Positions 9,602-18,199 of a stretch of DNA of 35,601 nucleotides are shown here, piece after piece (the stretch's first letter is position 1; the number at the start of each line of letters is the position of its first letter). A model generated the notes under the pieces. The model searched no databases and was not told the DNA's origin. It saw only the letters and a list, made by a program, of their open reading frames with translations. Source of the stretch: Verrucomicrobia subdivision 6 bacterium (GTDB lineage: Bacteria; Verrucomicrobiota; Verrucomicrobiia; Methylacidiphilales; Verrucolacustridaceae); contig CANEUY010000006.1 of NCBI GenBank assembly GCA_947442065.1, positions 1 to 35,601 on the forward strand. Reading direction: 5' to 3'. A program made the translations under genes and the position numbers.

Positions 9602-11013
9602 TGATGATCACCACAGGGCGGGACAAGCCCATGGAGCGGGCGTTTCTCGTAGGGTTGGAAACCGCCAAAATGGGGCGATGGGATATGGGAGAGTCCTTGG
9701 ATGAATTGGCCTTGCTGGTGCACAGTGCGGGCGGGGAAGTGGCGGATCGGGCGACCCAGAAGCTGGATCATCCGGTGGCCCCGACCTACATCGGAAGCGG
9801 AAAAGCGGCAGAACTTGCGCGAACGGCGAAGGAAAAAAAGGCGGACACGATCATTTTTGACGATGAACTGAGTCCGGCCCAGGCCAGAAATCTCGAAGGG
9901 ATCTTTTCCTGCAAGGTCCTGGATCGGACCCAACTGATTTTAGACATTTTCGCGCAACGGGCGAAGTCGAAGGAAGGAAAGCTACAGATCGAACTGGCCC
10001 AGTTGGTGTATCTGCTGCCGAGGTTGACCCGGATGTGGACCCATCTTTCGCGTCAGTCCGGAGGCATCGGAATGCGGGGCCCCGGAGAAACCCAGTTGGA
10101 GGTGGATCGGCGTCGGGTTCAGGAACGGATCACGCGCCTGGAGAGGGATCTGGCCGAAGTGCGTAAGCACCGGACGATACAGAGGGAGGGGCGAATGCGG
10201 CAGCATTGGCCCGTGGCGGCGTTGGTGGGGTATACGAATGCAGGCAAGTCGACTCTGATGAATCGACTGACGCATGCGGAGGTGGTGGCGGAAGATCGTC
10301 TTTTTGCGACGTTGGATCCAACGATCCGGCAGTTCCGCATGCCGAATGGCGTGAGGGTTCTGTTAGGCGATACGGTGGGTTTTTTGAAAAAACTGCCAAC
10401 ACACCTAGTGGAATCTTTCCAGTCGACTCTGGAAGAAGTTGCTTTTGCCGATGTGTTGATTCATGTGGTGGATGCGAGCCATCCCCAGAGGGAGGAGCAA
10501 AGGAAGGCAGTGGATGAGGTGCTCAAACGGATCGGTGCGGGGGAGAAGCATACCCTGACGGTTTGGAACAAGGCCGACCGGTTGGAGAATTGGACAACCA
10601 TGGAATGGGAGGCGAGGCAGGTGCCGCATGGGGTGGTGATTTCAGCCAAGACAGGACAGGGGATGCCCTCTTTTTTCTCGGAATTGGCATCGATGTTGAG
10701 TGCCTGGAGCATGCAGGTGCGGGTTCGCGTCCCTCAAAGCGAGGGGGCCTTATTGGCGCTATTGTCCCGGGCGGGGCGTGTCTTGGAAAAAAAATATGAG
10801 GGGAATGATGTTGTGCTGGTGGCGCATATTCCTCCCTTCTTGAGGGGGAAGGTGGCTCCGTTTATGCTTCCTGAAGATGGGAAAAATCAGGGAATTACCA
10901 CAGGAGGAGAGACCCCGGGAAAGGTTGATGAACCAGGGTCCGGAAGCCTTGGGGGCATCGGAATTGTTGGGAATCCTCTTGGGGACGGGGTTGCCGGGCA
11001 AATCGGCGGTTGA
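9601..11013 (+). CDS. hflX: Ribosome-associated GTPase HflX
   Basis: GTPase that binds the 50S E-site and splits stalled or hibernating ribosomes. The N-terminal HflX domain (about 15-115) contains [10 protein letters not shown] and [13 protein letters not shown]; then [16 protein letters not shown] (152-167), a coiled linker of about 168-200, and the GTPase domain with G1 GYTNAGKS 210-217, DTVGF as G3, NKAD as G4 and SAKTG as G5. Canonical HflX sequence ends around [11 protein letters not shown]. The last 45 codons (residues 426-470) are read out of frame across the start of radC and give a glycine-rich tail with no family resemblance. Starts at 9601, 9604 or 9631 are possible. Confidence 0.93.
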   Translation: MMITTGRDKPMERAFLVGLETAKMGRWDMGESLDELALLVHSAGGEVADRATQKLDHPVAPTYIGSGKAAELARTAKEKKADTIIFDDELSPAQARNLEGIFSCKVLDRTQLILDIFAQRAKSKEGKLQIELAQLVYLLPRLTRMWTHLSRQSGGIGMRGPGETQLEVDRRRVQERITRLERDLAEVRKHRTIQREGRMRQHWPVAALVGYTNAGKSTLMNRLTHAEVVAEDRLFATLDPTIRQFRMPNGVRVLLGDTVGFLKKLPTHLVESFQSTLEEVAFADVLIHVVDASHPQREEQRKAVDEVLKRIGAGEKHTLTVWNKADRLENWTTMEWEARQVPHGVVISAKTGQGMPSFFSELASMLSAWSMQVRVRVPQSEGALLALLSRAGRVLEKKYEGNDVVLVAHIPPFLRGKVAPFMLPEDGKNQGITTGGETPGKVDEPGSGSLGGIGIVGNPLGDGVAGQIGG

Positions 11014-11572
11014 GTTAGCGGCAGAAATTCTGGCTTCGAGAGAAGGAATGGGCGGACTGGCCCGCATTACGCCGCAAACCTTACAAAAGGAATTCAAAGG
11101 GCTGGGTGTGGCGAAGGCATGTCGGGTTGCGGCGGCCATCGAATTGGGGCGGAGGGTGGGAGTTGCCGAAATTTCCGGGGGGTTGATGGATAGTCCGGTA
11201 CGGGTGGAGGAATTGATGGGGCCCGAACTAAGAAAGAAGGACCGGGAGGAGGTCTGGGTGTTGATGTTAAACACAAAATTGCGTCTATTGAGGAAGGTTC
11301 AGGTCAGCCGCGGGTCCGTGAATGAAACGGCGGTCCAGCCTCAGGAGATTTTACGCGAGGCCCTGGGGGCAGAATCGGTCTATGCACTGGTGGTGGTGCA
11401 TAATCACCCTTCCGGGGATCCGGCGCCGAGTCCTGCCGACTTGGATTTTACGCGGAGGCTGAGGGATGGGGCAAAAACCGTCGGTGTGGTATTGCAGGAT
11501 CATGTGATTATCGGCGTAGCCCGGGGAGGCCGGGCAGGCTACTATAGTTTCAAGGAGGCCGGTTATTTGTGA
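10877..11572 (+). CDS. radC: RadC-family JAB-domain protein (DUF2466)
   Basis: The 231-residue protein starts with [18 protein letters not shown], the typical RadC N-terminus with its helix-hairpin-helix region ([15 protein letters not shown] onward). The C-terminal JAB/MPN domain carries [16 protein letters not shown] at about 175-190, the metal-binding His-x-His and Asp. The family's biochemical role is unsettled; an early DNA-repair assignment is not well supported. The start is fixed by homology and lies 137 bases inside hflX in another frame. The stop overlaps the GTG start of lpxA by four bases. Confidence 0.92.
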   Translation: MGKIRELPQEERPRERLMNQGPEALGASELLGILLGTGLPGKSAVELAAEILASREGMGGLARITPQTLQKEFKGLGVAKACRVAAAIELGRRVGVAEISGGLMDSPVRVEELMGPELRKKDREEVWVLMLNTKLRLLRKVQVSRGSVNETAVQPQEILREALGAESVYALVVVHNHPSGDPAPSPADLDFTRRLRDGAKTVGVVLQDHVIIGVARGGRAGYYSFKEAGYL

Positions 11573-12384
11573 ACGAAACTCAAATTCATCCGACGGCGAT
11601 CGTGGAGAAGGGGGCCAAGTTGGGGGAGGGGTGTGTCGTGGGGCCGGGCGCGATTGTTGGGGCAGAAGTAGAGCTGGGGGCAGGATGTGTGGTCGGGCCC
11701 CGGGCTGTTTTGGATGGGCGGGTGAAGATGGGGTTGAAAAACAGAATTGGGGTGGGAGCGGTGATTGGAGGCGAGCCGCAGGATATTTCTTATGCAGGGG
11801 CGAAGACGGGAGTGGAGGTGGGAGACGGGAATATTTTCCGTGAATATGTGACGGTACACCGGGGCACGAAAGAAGGAACAAGCACGGTGATCGGAAACGG
11901 ATGTTTCCTAATGGTTGGAGCCCATGTGGCGCATAATTGTCGGCTGGCCGATGGTGTGGTTCTGGTGAACGGGGTCATGTTGGCGGGTCATGTGGAGGTG
12001 GAGGAAAAGGCATTTTTGGGTGGTGCGGTGGTGGTGCATCAGTTTGTACGGATTGGGAAGTTGGCGATGGTTCGCGGACAGACCAGGATCGGCATGGACC
12101 TTCCGCCTTACTGCATGGCTGTGGCGACGAATGCCGTTTGTGGCCTGAATCTGGTGGGAATCCGCCGCGCAGGGATCGGCGTGGAAGGAAGAAAGGCCCT
12201 GGAGAGGGTCTATGAGGAGTTTTTCTTTGGGGGCAAGAACCGGGTTCAGGCGCTGGGGGCGATCCGTCTAGGAAAGGACGCCCAATCTCCTCAAGTGAAG
12301 GAATTCTGCGATTTTATTGAAAAGACAAAGCGGGGAATCTGCCACGGGTTGCGGGCAGGGGATTTGCGGGAAGAGGAGAATTAG
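11569..12384 (+). CDS. lpxA: UDP-N-acetylglucosamine O-acyltransferase LpxA
   Basis: First step of lipid A synthesis: adds an R-3-hydroxyacyl chain from ACP to UDP-GlcNAc. The 271-residue protein shows left-handed beta-helix hexapeptide repeats from residue 6 to about 185 and then a helical C-terminal domain. GAHVAHNC at 117-124 carries the two histidines of the active site (His119, His122; the second matches the catalytic His125 of E. coli). VHRGT and GGEPQD are also typical. It shows that the organism makes a lipid-A-type outer membrane, although lpxD, fabZ and lpxB are not next to it. The GTG start overlaps the radC stop (GTGA). The stop overlaps that of the convergent gene. Confidence 0.93.
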   Translation: MNETQIHPTAIVEKGAKLGEGCVVGPGAIVGAEVELGAGCVVGPRAVLDGRVKMGLKNRIGVGAVIGGEPQDISYAGAKTGVEVGDGNIFREYVTVHRGTKEGTSTVIGNGCFLMVGAHVAHNCRLADGVVLVNGVMLAGHVEVEEKAFLGGAVVVHQFVRIGKLAMVRGQTRIGMDLPPYCMAVATNAVCGLNLVGIRRAGIGVEGRKALERVYEEFFFGGKNRVQALGAIRLGKDAQSPQVKEFCDFIEKTKRGICHGLRAGDLREEEN

Positions 12385-13625
12385 AAGCGGGACTGGATAC
12401 CGACTTCGAGGGCGAAGTTGTAGCTGTTTTCAAAATCGTAGTTCCCAATTCGCGGGGTGAAGGCACCCAATAGTTTCAAGGCTCCATAGAAGTCGACACC
12501 CGGAGTTACGGTGTAATTGGCTCCGACCTGGAAGTTGTAGCCAAATTGAAAGGCGCTACGGCAGTAGTTGGCCTGAACATCCGTTGCGCCGGCGTAGTAA
12601 TTGTTTACATCCAACTGCTGCCAAATGGCTCCAATCCCGCCTCCGACAAAGGGCTTGAAGGCCATGGCTCCCGGCCAACGAAGAATTCCGTCAATTTGGA
12701 CGGGAACCTGAACGAGGTCGCCATCCGCAGAAAAATGGTAGGAACCGGCAGGCAAGCTGCCTGATGTGTTTGCAGTTGTGGTGGTGACATTGTACTGATT
12801 GATGCCGTTGTAAACGATGCCGGTCTGTACGCTGACTCCCAGCCAGTCATAGATGTTGTAGCCGAATTCAACATCAAACCGAAATCCCGGATTGAAGGTG
12901 AAATTTTCTGAGGAGACCTTTGCCCCGCTTAATACTCCGGAAGTATAGGTGTAGGGGTACGCCTGCATATTCGACCCGTTGGAGACGCGCCGGGCTGTGA
13001 GTTGCCCTTGAATCGCTCCTCCAATGGCAGCATTCATAAAGAAATCATCGAACGTCCCGAGTTCAGTCGTTGCGGTCGCATCGGAAATAGGGGCAGGTTT
13101 TCCCGAGATGGTTTCGAGTGGCGGAGCGTTGGGCGTGGCGGCTCCTGAAAGGGGATCGACGGGTGCGGTGTCACCGCCCATGGGATCGCCCGCCGAAGTG
13201 GACGTGGACGAAACCGTGGTTGAATCCGGGGAGGGTGGGGCAGGCGCGGTAAGTGAAGAGGGGGTACCGATGGTGCCGATCGGGGCAACGGAAAGTCTTT
13301 CGGGAGAACGGGATTTTTCGGGTTGAGCGGGATTCGAGTAAACCGAAAGCTGGGGAGGGCCTCCAAAGGCATCCCCGTCATCCCGAAAATTTAGAGCTGA
13401 AATCGGGACGATTTTCTTTGTTCCATCCGGGTAAGTTTTAAGAATCTGGGCCTGACCGGAACCTGTTGAAGCCAAGGACTGTACGGAAGTTGTTGAAGCA
13501 GTGGCGGCAGGGTTGGAGTCAGGTGGAAGCGTTAATCTCTGGGCAGGGAGATTGAATGGTAAAACGAAAAAAATCGCAAAAAAACTTACCCAAGATTTTC
13601 TTGGGTCGATGGATGAAGGAATCAT
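12381..13625 (-). CDS. Outer-membrane beta-barrel protein with a Pro/Ser/Thr-rich N-terminal region
   Basis: A 414-residue exported protein. Residues about 12-28 (SFFAIFFVLPFNLPAQ) form a signal peptide ending near AQ. Next come a low-complexity part and a short segment around QILKTYPDGTKKIVPISALNF that resembles a small folded motif, then a Pro/Ser/Thr/Ala linker of about 90-170. From about 190 to the end the sequence alternates polar and hydrophobic/aromatic residues with many Gly and Tyr and finishes with SRF, the terminal Phe expected of a barrel strand recognised by BamA. The sizes fit an 8-stranded porin-like or adhesin-like barrel. I cannot name a specific family. It follows the HAD gene by 100 bases, and that gap holds a DnaA-box-like sequence. 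Confidence 0.8.
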   Translation of the reverse strand: MIPSSIDPRKSWVSFFAIFFVLPFNLPAQRLTLPPDSNPAATASTTSVQSLASTGSGQAQILKTYPDGTKKIVPISALNFRDDGDAFGGPPQLSVYSNPAQPEKSRSPERLSVAPIGTIGTPSSLTAPAPPSPDSTTVSSTSTSAGDPMGGDTAPVDPLSGAATPNAPPLETISGKPAPISDATATTELGTFDDFFMNAAIGGAIQGQLTARRVSNGSNMQAYPYTYTSGVLSGAKVSSENFTFNPGFRFDVEFGYNIYDWLGVSVQTGIVYNGINQYNVTTTTANTSGSLPAGSYHFSADGDLVQVPVQIDGILRWPGAMAFKPFVGGGIGAIWQQLDVNNYYAGATDVQANYCRSAFQFGYNFQVGANYTVTPGVDFYGALKLLGAFTPRIGNYDFENSYNFALEVGIQSRF

Positions 13626-13693
13626 CGGTGTGAATAAAACTTTGGGTAGAATGAGAGAGGCTCACAAACCAAACAGACCCCCTTATGGGAAAC

Positions 13694-13702
13694 TTATCCA
13701 CA
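13694..13702 (+). promoter_or_regulatory. Perfect DnaA-box consensus TTATCCACA
   Basis: The nonamer TTATCCACA matches the E. coli-type DnaA box exactly and lies in the 100-base gap between the HAD hydrolase and the barrel protein. I see no second box, AT-rich unwinding region or replication gene beside it, so it is not an origin. It could be a regulatory or titration site, or chance. Confidence 0.3.
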
Positions 13703-13725
13703 AGGTTGTGAAAAACGGAGGGGGG

Positions 13726-14340
13726 TTAAATACCGGTTAGGTTGAAAGGATGAAGGGCGGTGGCCAGATCCGAACCTGGAGGGAGGTGGAGGGTGTGCCA
13801 TCCAGACTTTGACGGGGTTTCGAGATTTTCGGCGAGATCATCGATAAAGAGGGATGATTCGGGCTTTGCGCCGGTTGCCGAAAGGGCTTTGTCATAGATG
13901 TCGGGATGCGGTTTGCGGGCTCCCACCTCATGGGAATAGATGCGGTGGCGGAAGAGAGGAAAGAAATCGAAGGTGGATTCGAGATGGCGGATATGGGCGG
14001 CACAAGTGTTGGAAATGAGGGCGAGGGGATAGTGGGCAGCCAGACACCGAGCAAGAGCCACCCGCTCCGGCAGGGGATAGAAGATGTCACAGAAGGCGTC
14101 CCGAAGCTCTTTCCGGGCTTGGGTGAGGTCGAGATCCTCGGCCAAAAGGGAAAAGTATTCATCGCAGGTATGAAGACCCCGCTCGTAGTCATGAGCCCGT
14201 TGGTGGGACCATATTTTTTCACAAAAAGCATCGACGGTTTGACCGGAACGTGCCGCCAAGGTCTTCAGTTTTTCACCGGAACGAAGACCCACGAGAATAT
14301 TTCCCAGATCAAAAAAAACGTGGGTAATCCTTCTGCTCAT
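13726..14340 (-). CDS. HAD-superfamily hydrolase, YihX-like
   Basis: A 204-residue haloacid-dehalogenase-fold protein, probably a phosphatase. Motif I is VFFDLGNILV with the nucleophile Asp near residue 11; the glycine two residues later, in place of the usual Asp, is normal for the YihX branch (a sugar-phosphate phosphatase in E. coli). Motif II is LISNT, motif III has the lysine in VGARKPHPDIY, and motif IV is SSLFIDDLAENLE. An alpha-helical cap lies between motifs I and II. The substrate cannot be predicted. It lies 24 bases behind the cyclase gene on the same strand, so it is probably co-transcribed with it. Confidence 0.85.
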   Translation of the reverse strand: MSRRITHVFFDLGNILVGLRSGEKLKTLAARSGQTVDAFCEKIWSHQRAHDYERGLHTCDEYFSLLAEDLDLTQARKELRDAFCDIFYPLPERVALARCLAAHYPLALISNTCAAHIRHLESTFDFFPLFRHRIYSHEVGARKPHPDIYDKALSATGAKPESSLFIDDLAENLETPSKSGWHTLHLPPGSDLATALHPFNLTGI

Positions 14341-14364
14341 ATCGGTTCCCGGGGTGATTCAGAC

Positions 14365-16464
14365 CTATTTGGAGGTCTGAATATATTCCCCTGCCCAGCC
14401 TGCGGGGGGAGGGGTTTTTAGGAATCCTTCACAGATCTTCTGATAGGTCTTCGAGGGGCCGTCGTGAGGATCGAGGGACAGGGCTTCCTGGAACTTGGTG
14501 ATCGCCTCCTTGAACTTTTTGGAAGCGTGCAATTTCCAACCCTCTTCAAAAATCTCGACCACCCGACGTTTTGTATCCGGTAATTCCCCTTTTTTGGCGA
14601 GGAGTTCGTAGCAGGGGACAGGTTCGGTTTTCCCTTTCACGATCATATTGGCGAGGAAACGGGCTTCGATTTTTTCTTTCGCCAGTTCATAGGTTTTGCC
14701 ACCGATCATGATATGCGTGTCGAATGGCTTGTTGGCAGGTTCGAATCGGGCGGCCTGATTCACCGCATCGCCCATCACGGTGTATTGAAACTTCTTGTCC
14801 GATCCCATGTTACCGGCAGCAACCTCCCCGGTGTTGATCCCCATTCGGGCATCGATTTCGCATCCATATTCGGCTTTTAACTCCTCTTTGAGGGTCTGGA
14901 GGCGCTCCTGTTGTTCGAGAGCCGACCAGCAGGCTTTCCACGCATGGGAGTTGGGATCCGGATCGGTCCAGACGGGGACGCCAAAATCGGCCATGATGGC
15001 GTCTCCTGCATACTTGTCGATGTAACCGCCATATTTGGTCACCAGATCACTCATGGGAGTGAGATAACGATTGAGAATCTTGGCCAAATCCTCCGCCGAG
15101 ACCGATTCCGAGATCGTCGTGAATCCGGCAAGATCGGAAAAAAAGATCGAGACTATTTTTTTCTCTCCGGTGAGGCGAAAGCGGTCCGGATCCGCCTGCA
15201 TATAGGTGAGGACTTCCGGACTCACCATGGTGGAGAACATTCCGCTGACGCGGCGCTTTTCGCGTTGTTCGAGAACAAATTCATAACTCAGGCATCCGAC
15301 TCCGCCCAAAAGCAGGGTGAGGGATGGACCGACCACGGGCAGAATGAGGCTAAGTTTGTCTTGGACGAAAAAGGTGAGAATGGCATATCCCAAGGCGAGT
15401 GCTCCCAAGAGAAAAAGCCGTGCGATGGGTTGTTTGGTCGAGAGGATCAGGAGGAGGGCCAATCCGGCCCCTCCTATAATGAGAAGCGGATTGATCCACA
15501 GAGGTGGAAGATGGAGGAAATTTCCCGAGAGGGCGGCTCCCAGAGCTGCGAGATGGAGTTCGGGTCCGGGCATGGGATTGGGATAGGGCGTACGGATGAC
15601 ATCTTTGGACCAATTTCCGTAGGGGCCGACGAGGACGATCTTTTCTTTGAGCATTTCGCCGTTTTTGAAGACTTTCTCCCATGTCGAGGGAACGAAAAGC
15701 TGGTAAACTGGGATCGCCTTATAATTGAAGTTTGGGGGGCCGGCAAAACGAAGGAGGCCTGAACCGCTGCTGGGAATGCGATTTTTGTATCCGGCTTTTT
15801 CGAGCATTCGCCCGGCAAGGGACACCGCGGGGATATTCTGGAACTGGCGATAATAGTCGGCCGTGCGGACGATTCCGTCCTTTTCCGGCCAGAGATTGAC
15901 GAAGCCGACTCGTCCTGCGGTGTTTTCCCTGCTGATCTCATTGGCCCCCAAGGAAGCCAATGCAGCTGGAAGGGTCAGTTGTACAGAAGTGCGGCCAGCA
16001 TTGCTTACCTCTTCGAATGTTCCACCCAAAACGGCATGGTCTCCTTTTTGTTGCATGAATTGGGCAAGTTCCGGATCCCCTTCTTTCGGGGTGGGGAACA
16101 TCAAATCGAGGCCCACGACCTTGGCCCCGGCATCCGTCACACGCTGCATCACGCTGGCCCATACCGAACGGCGCCACGGCCAGGAGCCGGTGGACATTTC
16201 GGCCAGCGCGGGATCGGCGGCAATTTCCTCTTCCGAAAGGATATCCTTGTAGGTGGCTTTATCGATCGCCAGAAAAACGATTTCCGGAGAGAGGGGGGCA
16301 GGTTGGCCAAAACGGATTCGAAGATCCCGGGTGTAAAGCTCGGCCTCGAGAAGTGGCTTGAATTGAATCAACTCCAGCAGGCCGAGGAAAAGAGCAGCAC
16401 CCAGACAGATCGCGGCAAGGATCAGTCGACGATGGAGGGCTTCTTTTTTTGCCGTCTTGGCCAT
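14365..16464 (-). CDS. CHASE2-domain class III adenylate cyclase
   Basis: A 699-residue membrane-bound cyclase. Order: an N-terminal membrane anchor (about 12-32), an extracytoplasmic CHASE2 sensor (about 40-315, with EIVFLAIDKATY and GAKVVGLDLMFPTP), three membrane segments (about 323-343, 347-366, 370-392), and a class III cyclase domain (about 430-600). Metal aspartates are Asp444 in FSDLAGFT and Asp488 in KYAGDAIMADFG; Lys484 and Asp566 (VMGDAVNQAAR) are the adenine-selecting residues, and Asn569/Arg573 stabilise the transition state, so cAMP is the expected product. The tail 635-680 (EEGWKLHASKKFKEAITKFQ) looks like one TPR unit. It begins eight bases after the glycine-zipper gene, pointing to an operon. 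The CHASE2 ligand is unknown. Confidence 0.92.
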   Translation of the reverse strand: MAKTAKKEALHRRLILAAICLGAALFLGLLELIQFKPLLEAELYTRDLRIRFGQPAPLSPEIVFLAIDKATYKDILSEEEIAADPALAEMSTGSWPWRRSVWASVMQRVTDAGAKVVGLDLMFPTPKEGDPELAQFMQQKGDHAVLGGTFEEVSNAGRTSVQLTLPAALASLGANEISRENTAGRVGFVNLWPEKDGIVRTADYYRQFQNIPAVSLAGRMLEKAGYKNRIPSSGSGLLRFAGPPNFNYKAIPVYQLFVPSTWEKVFKNGEMLKEKIVLVGPYGNWSKDVIRTPYPNPMPGPELHLAALGAALSGNFLHLPPLWINPLLIIGGAGLALLLILSTKQPIARLFLLGALALGYAILTFFVQDKLSLILPVVGPSLTLLLGGVGCLSYEFVLEQREKRRVSGMFSTMVSPEVLTYMQADPDRFRLTGEKKIVSIFFSDLAGFTTISESVSAEDLAKILNRYLTPMSDLVTKYGGYIDKYAGDAIMADFGVPVWTDPDPNSHAWKACWSALEQQERLQTLKEELKAEYGCEIDARMGINTGEVAAGNMGSDKKFQYTVMGDAVNQAARFEPANKPFDTHIMIGGKTYELAKEKIEARFLANMIVKGKTEPVPCYELLAKKGELPDTKRRVVEIFEEGWKLHASKKFKEAITKFQEALSLDPHDGPSKTYQKICEGFLKTPPPAGWAGEYIQTSK

Positions 16465-16472
16465 GAAGGAAG

Positions 16473-17798
16473 TTAGTTTGTCGAGGTGGGGCGAGCCAAG
16501 GTGGATTCCTGTCGCGTCCCTTCCTGGGTCAGTTCGTTTTCCAATTCCCGGATCAGCTTTCTTTCATATTCCGTGATTTCCCGTTCGATGGCTGCAATGG
16601 CACTTCGGCGGGCGGCTTTTTCCTGTTCGACCCGTTTTTCCTGTTCCGCATTGGCCACGATCGCCCCGATGAGCATCCCCGCCAGGGCCCCGGCTCCGGC
16701 TCCGATGGCGGCGCCATCGCCTCCGGCGATCGAGCCGAGACCTGCCCCGGTGGCGGCGCCGCCCACGGCTCCGATTCCGGCACTCGTGGGCACACCGCTT
16801 CCCGGGCCGAAGCCTTTGCTTTTCACGATGGCGGGAGCCGAAGCCATCATTTGAGAGCGATATTGCTTCACATCTTCGCGGATGGCGGTGAGACGATCTT
16901 CCAGACTCTGGGCGGCCGCCCGTCGTTTTGCTTCCCCGTTTTCCAATTCCCCGCGAGAGCGCAGAAGAGCAGGAGACGGATGGGTCGCCTCCCGAACGAA
17001 GATGGATTCCAACGCGGGGATCCGGGTGAAGGGAAGGAGATCGGCCTGACGGGCTTTCCAGCTCCCGGAGGTATGTTCAGCATGCCGGAGTGTCCATCCT
17101 CCCTGTTGCGTGCAACCTGCCGGGAAAATGTTTTTCGCCCCAGCGAGATCAAAGACTTTCCCCGGGGGAAGGTCATACGCATAGACAACCTTCGGAAGCA
17201 GACGATGGTGTTCGGTCGAAAGATGTTTTGGAATGCCCACGGGAATGACGGGGGTGAGAAGAATATCCTCTTTCGCCCTAAGCGTGATCGCGTAGTCCAC
17301 GGAGACACTATCTTCGGAGATGATCAATCTTCGGGGGGTGACTTGGGTGAGTTCAACCTGGGGAGGCAGGCGGCGGGCGAGAACAGAACGAGCCAAGCCT
17401 TCCGGGGGAAGATTCTGCCACCGATTCCACCAACCGAGGGTGGATTCGTCGGTCGGGATGGTTTGAGGAAGAACGGAAATAGGGGCAGGATTGCTTTCGG
17501 AACTGGCTTGGGTCAGCTCTCGCAGGGAGGAGCTCCAGCGGGCATAGTCCGCCTGCAGGATCTGGGGGGTGTGGACTTCGTCGTCATTTTTCGAGTAAAA
17601 GGATCCACGAAAAAGAAAAAAGAAAATCAGACCTCCCACGACAAACAGCAAGGTCGTTCCCACCATCCATCCGACCCGGGTTCGCCAAACATCTGCGGTC
17701 GGTGAATTAGGTTTTTCCCGTTGGGCCGGATTTTCCGGAGCGGGACGAGGGGGTTGGGGAAGAGGCTGAATTCGGCGGGGAGGGCCGGATCGGAACAT
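16473..17798 (-). CDS. Single-pass membrane protein with glycine-zipper and coiled-coil C-terminus
   Basis: A 441-residue protein of unknown family. A proline-rich cytosolic N-terminus (about 1-42) is followed by one strong membrane segment (VGWMVGTTLLFVVGGLIFFFLF, about 43-64). The large outer part to about residue 270 shows no recognisable fold. Residues about 270-310 are charged and helical, about 325-385 form a glycine/alanine zipper (GxGxGxG-like repeats around GAVGGAATGAGLGSIAGG and AGALAGMLIGAIV), and 385-441 is a highly charged coiled coil. Glycine zippers of this kind insert into or oligomerise in membranes. It is the first gene of the likely operon with the CHASE2 cyclase, eight bases upstream of it, so it may sense an envelope signal or anchor the cyclase; that is inference. 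Confidence 0.75.
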   Translation of the reverse strand: MFRSGPPRRIQPLPQPPRPAPENPAQREKPNSPTADVWRTRVGWMVGTTLLFVVGGLIFFFLFRGSFYSKNDDEVHTPQILQADYARWSSSLRELTQASSESNPAPISVLPQTIPTDESTLGWWNRWQNLPPEGLARSVLARRLPPQVELTQVTPRRLIISEDSVSVDYAITLRAKEDILLTPVIPVGIPKHLSTEHHRLLPKVVYAYDLPPGKVFDLAGAKNIFPAGCTQQGGWTLRHAEHTSGSWKARQADLLPFTRIPALESIFVREATHPSPALLRSRGELENGEAKRRAAAQSLEDRLTAIREDVKQYRSQMMASAPAIVKSKGFGPGSGVPTSAGIGAVGGAATGAGLGSIAGGDGAAIGAGAGALAGMLIGAIVANAEQEKRVEQEKAARRSAIAAIEREITEYERKLIRELENELTQEGTRQESTLARPTSTN

Positions 17799-17893
17799 TT
17801 CCGGACTCTATCACTACCCGGGTGCGCGAGAAAGCAGCAGGGGTAAGCTGATTCGGACTTGGGTGCGGCAAGGTTTTACGGCAGGATTTCGGA

Positions 17894-18196
17894 ATGGCGG
17901 TGAAGTTAACAGGACATCAGATCGAAGTGGTTCTTTCCACGCTGGATGGTTGGTCCCAATCGTCCGGCAGGATCCGGAAGGAATACAAGTTTCCCGATTT
18001 TATTGCCGCGTCGATGTTTGTGACCGGAGCCAACCTCGAGGCGGAAAAGGCGAACCATCATCCCGAGCTTTTTCAACAACACACCATGGTAAGGATTGAG
18101 CTAACCACGCATGACGTGGGTGGAATCAGCGAGTTGGATCTTCGATTGGCAAAAAAAGTGGATGCCCGGGCTCTCCCGCTCATCGGGAAAAGTTGA
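17894..18196 (+). CDS. Pterin-4a-carbinolamine dehydratase
   Basis: A 100-residue protein with the PCD signature: Glu51 spaced three residues before HHP (55-57), THD at 72-74 and Asp82. At residue 63, where the pattern has an aromatic residue, it has His. The enzyme dehydrates 4a-hydroxytetrahydropterin during recycling of the pterin cofactor used by aromatic amino acid hydroxylases; in bacteria lacking such a hydroxylase, PCD-like proteins may act in other pterin chemistry. No hydroxylase gene is visible here. The start has an AGGA-like site upstream. It is followed after three bases by gmd, though there is no obvious functional link. Compare the other pterin genes at 4567-5406 and 31661-33273. 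Confidence 0.88.
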   Translation: MAVKLTGHQIEVVLSTLDGWSQSSGRIRKEYKFPDFIAASMFVTGANLEAEKANHHPELFQQHTMVRIELTTHDVGGISELDLRLAKKVDARALPLIGKS

Positions 18197-18199
18197 TTT

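Noticed and set aside
13726-14340. Missing second aspartate in the HAD motif I as a dead enzyme
   Set aside because: The DLGN form is normal for the active YihX branch, so this is not a defect.
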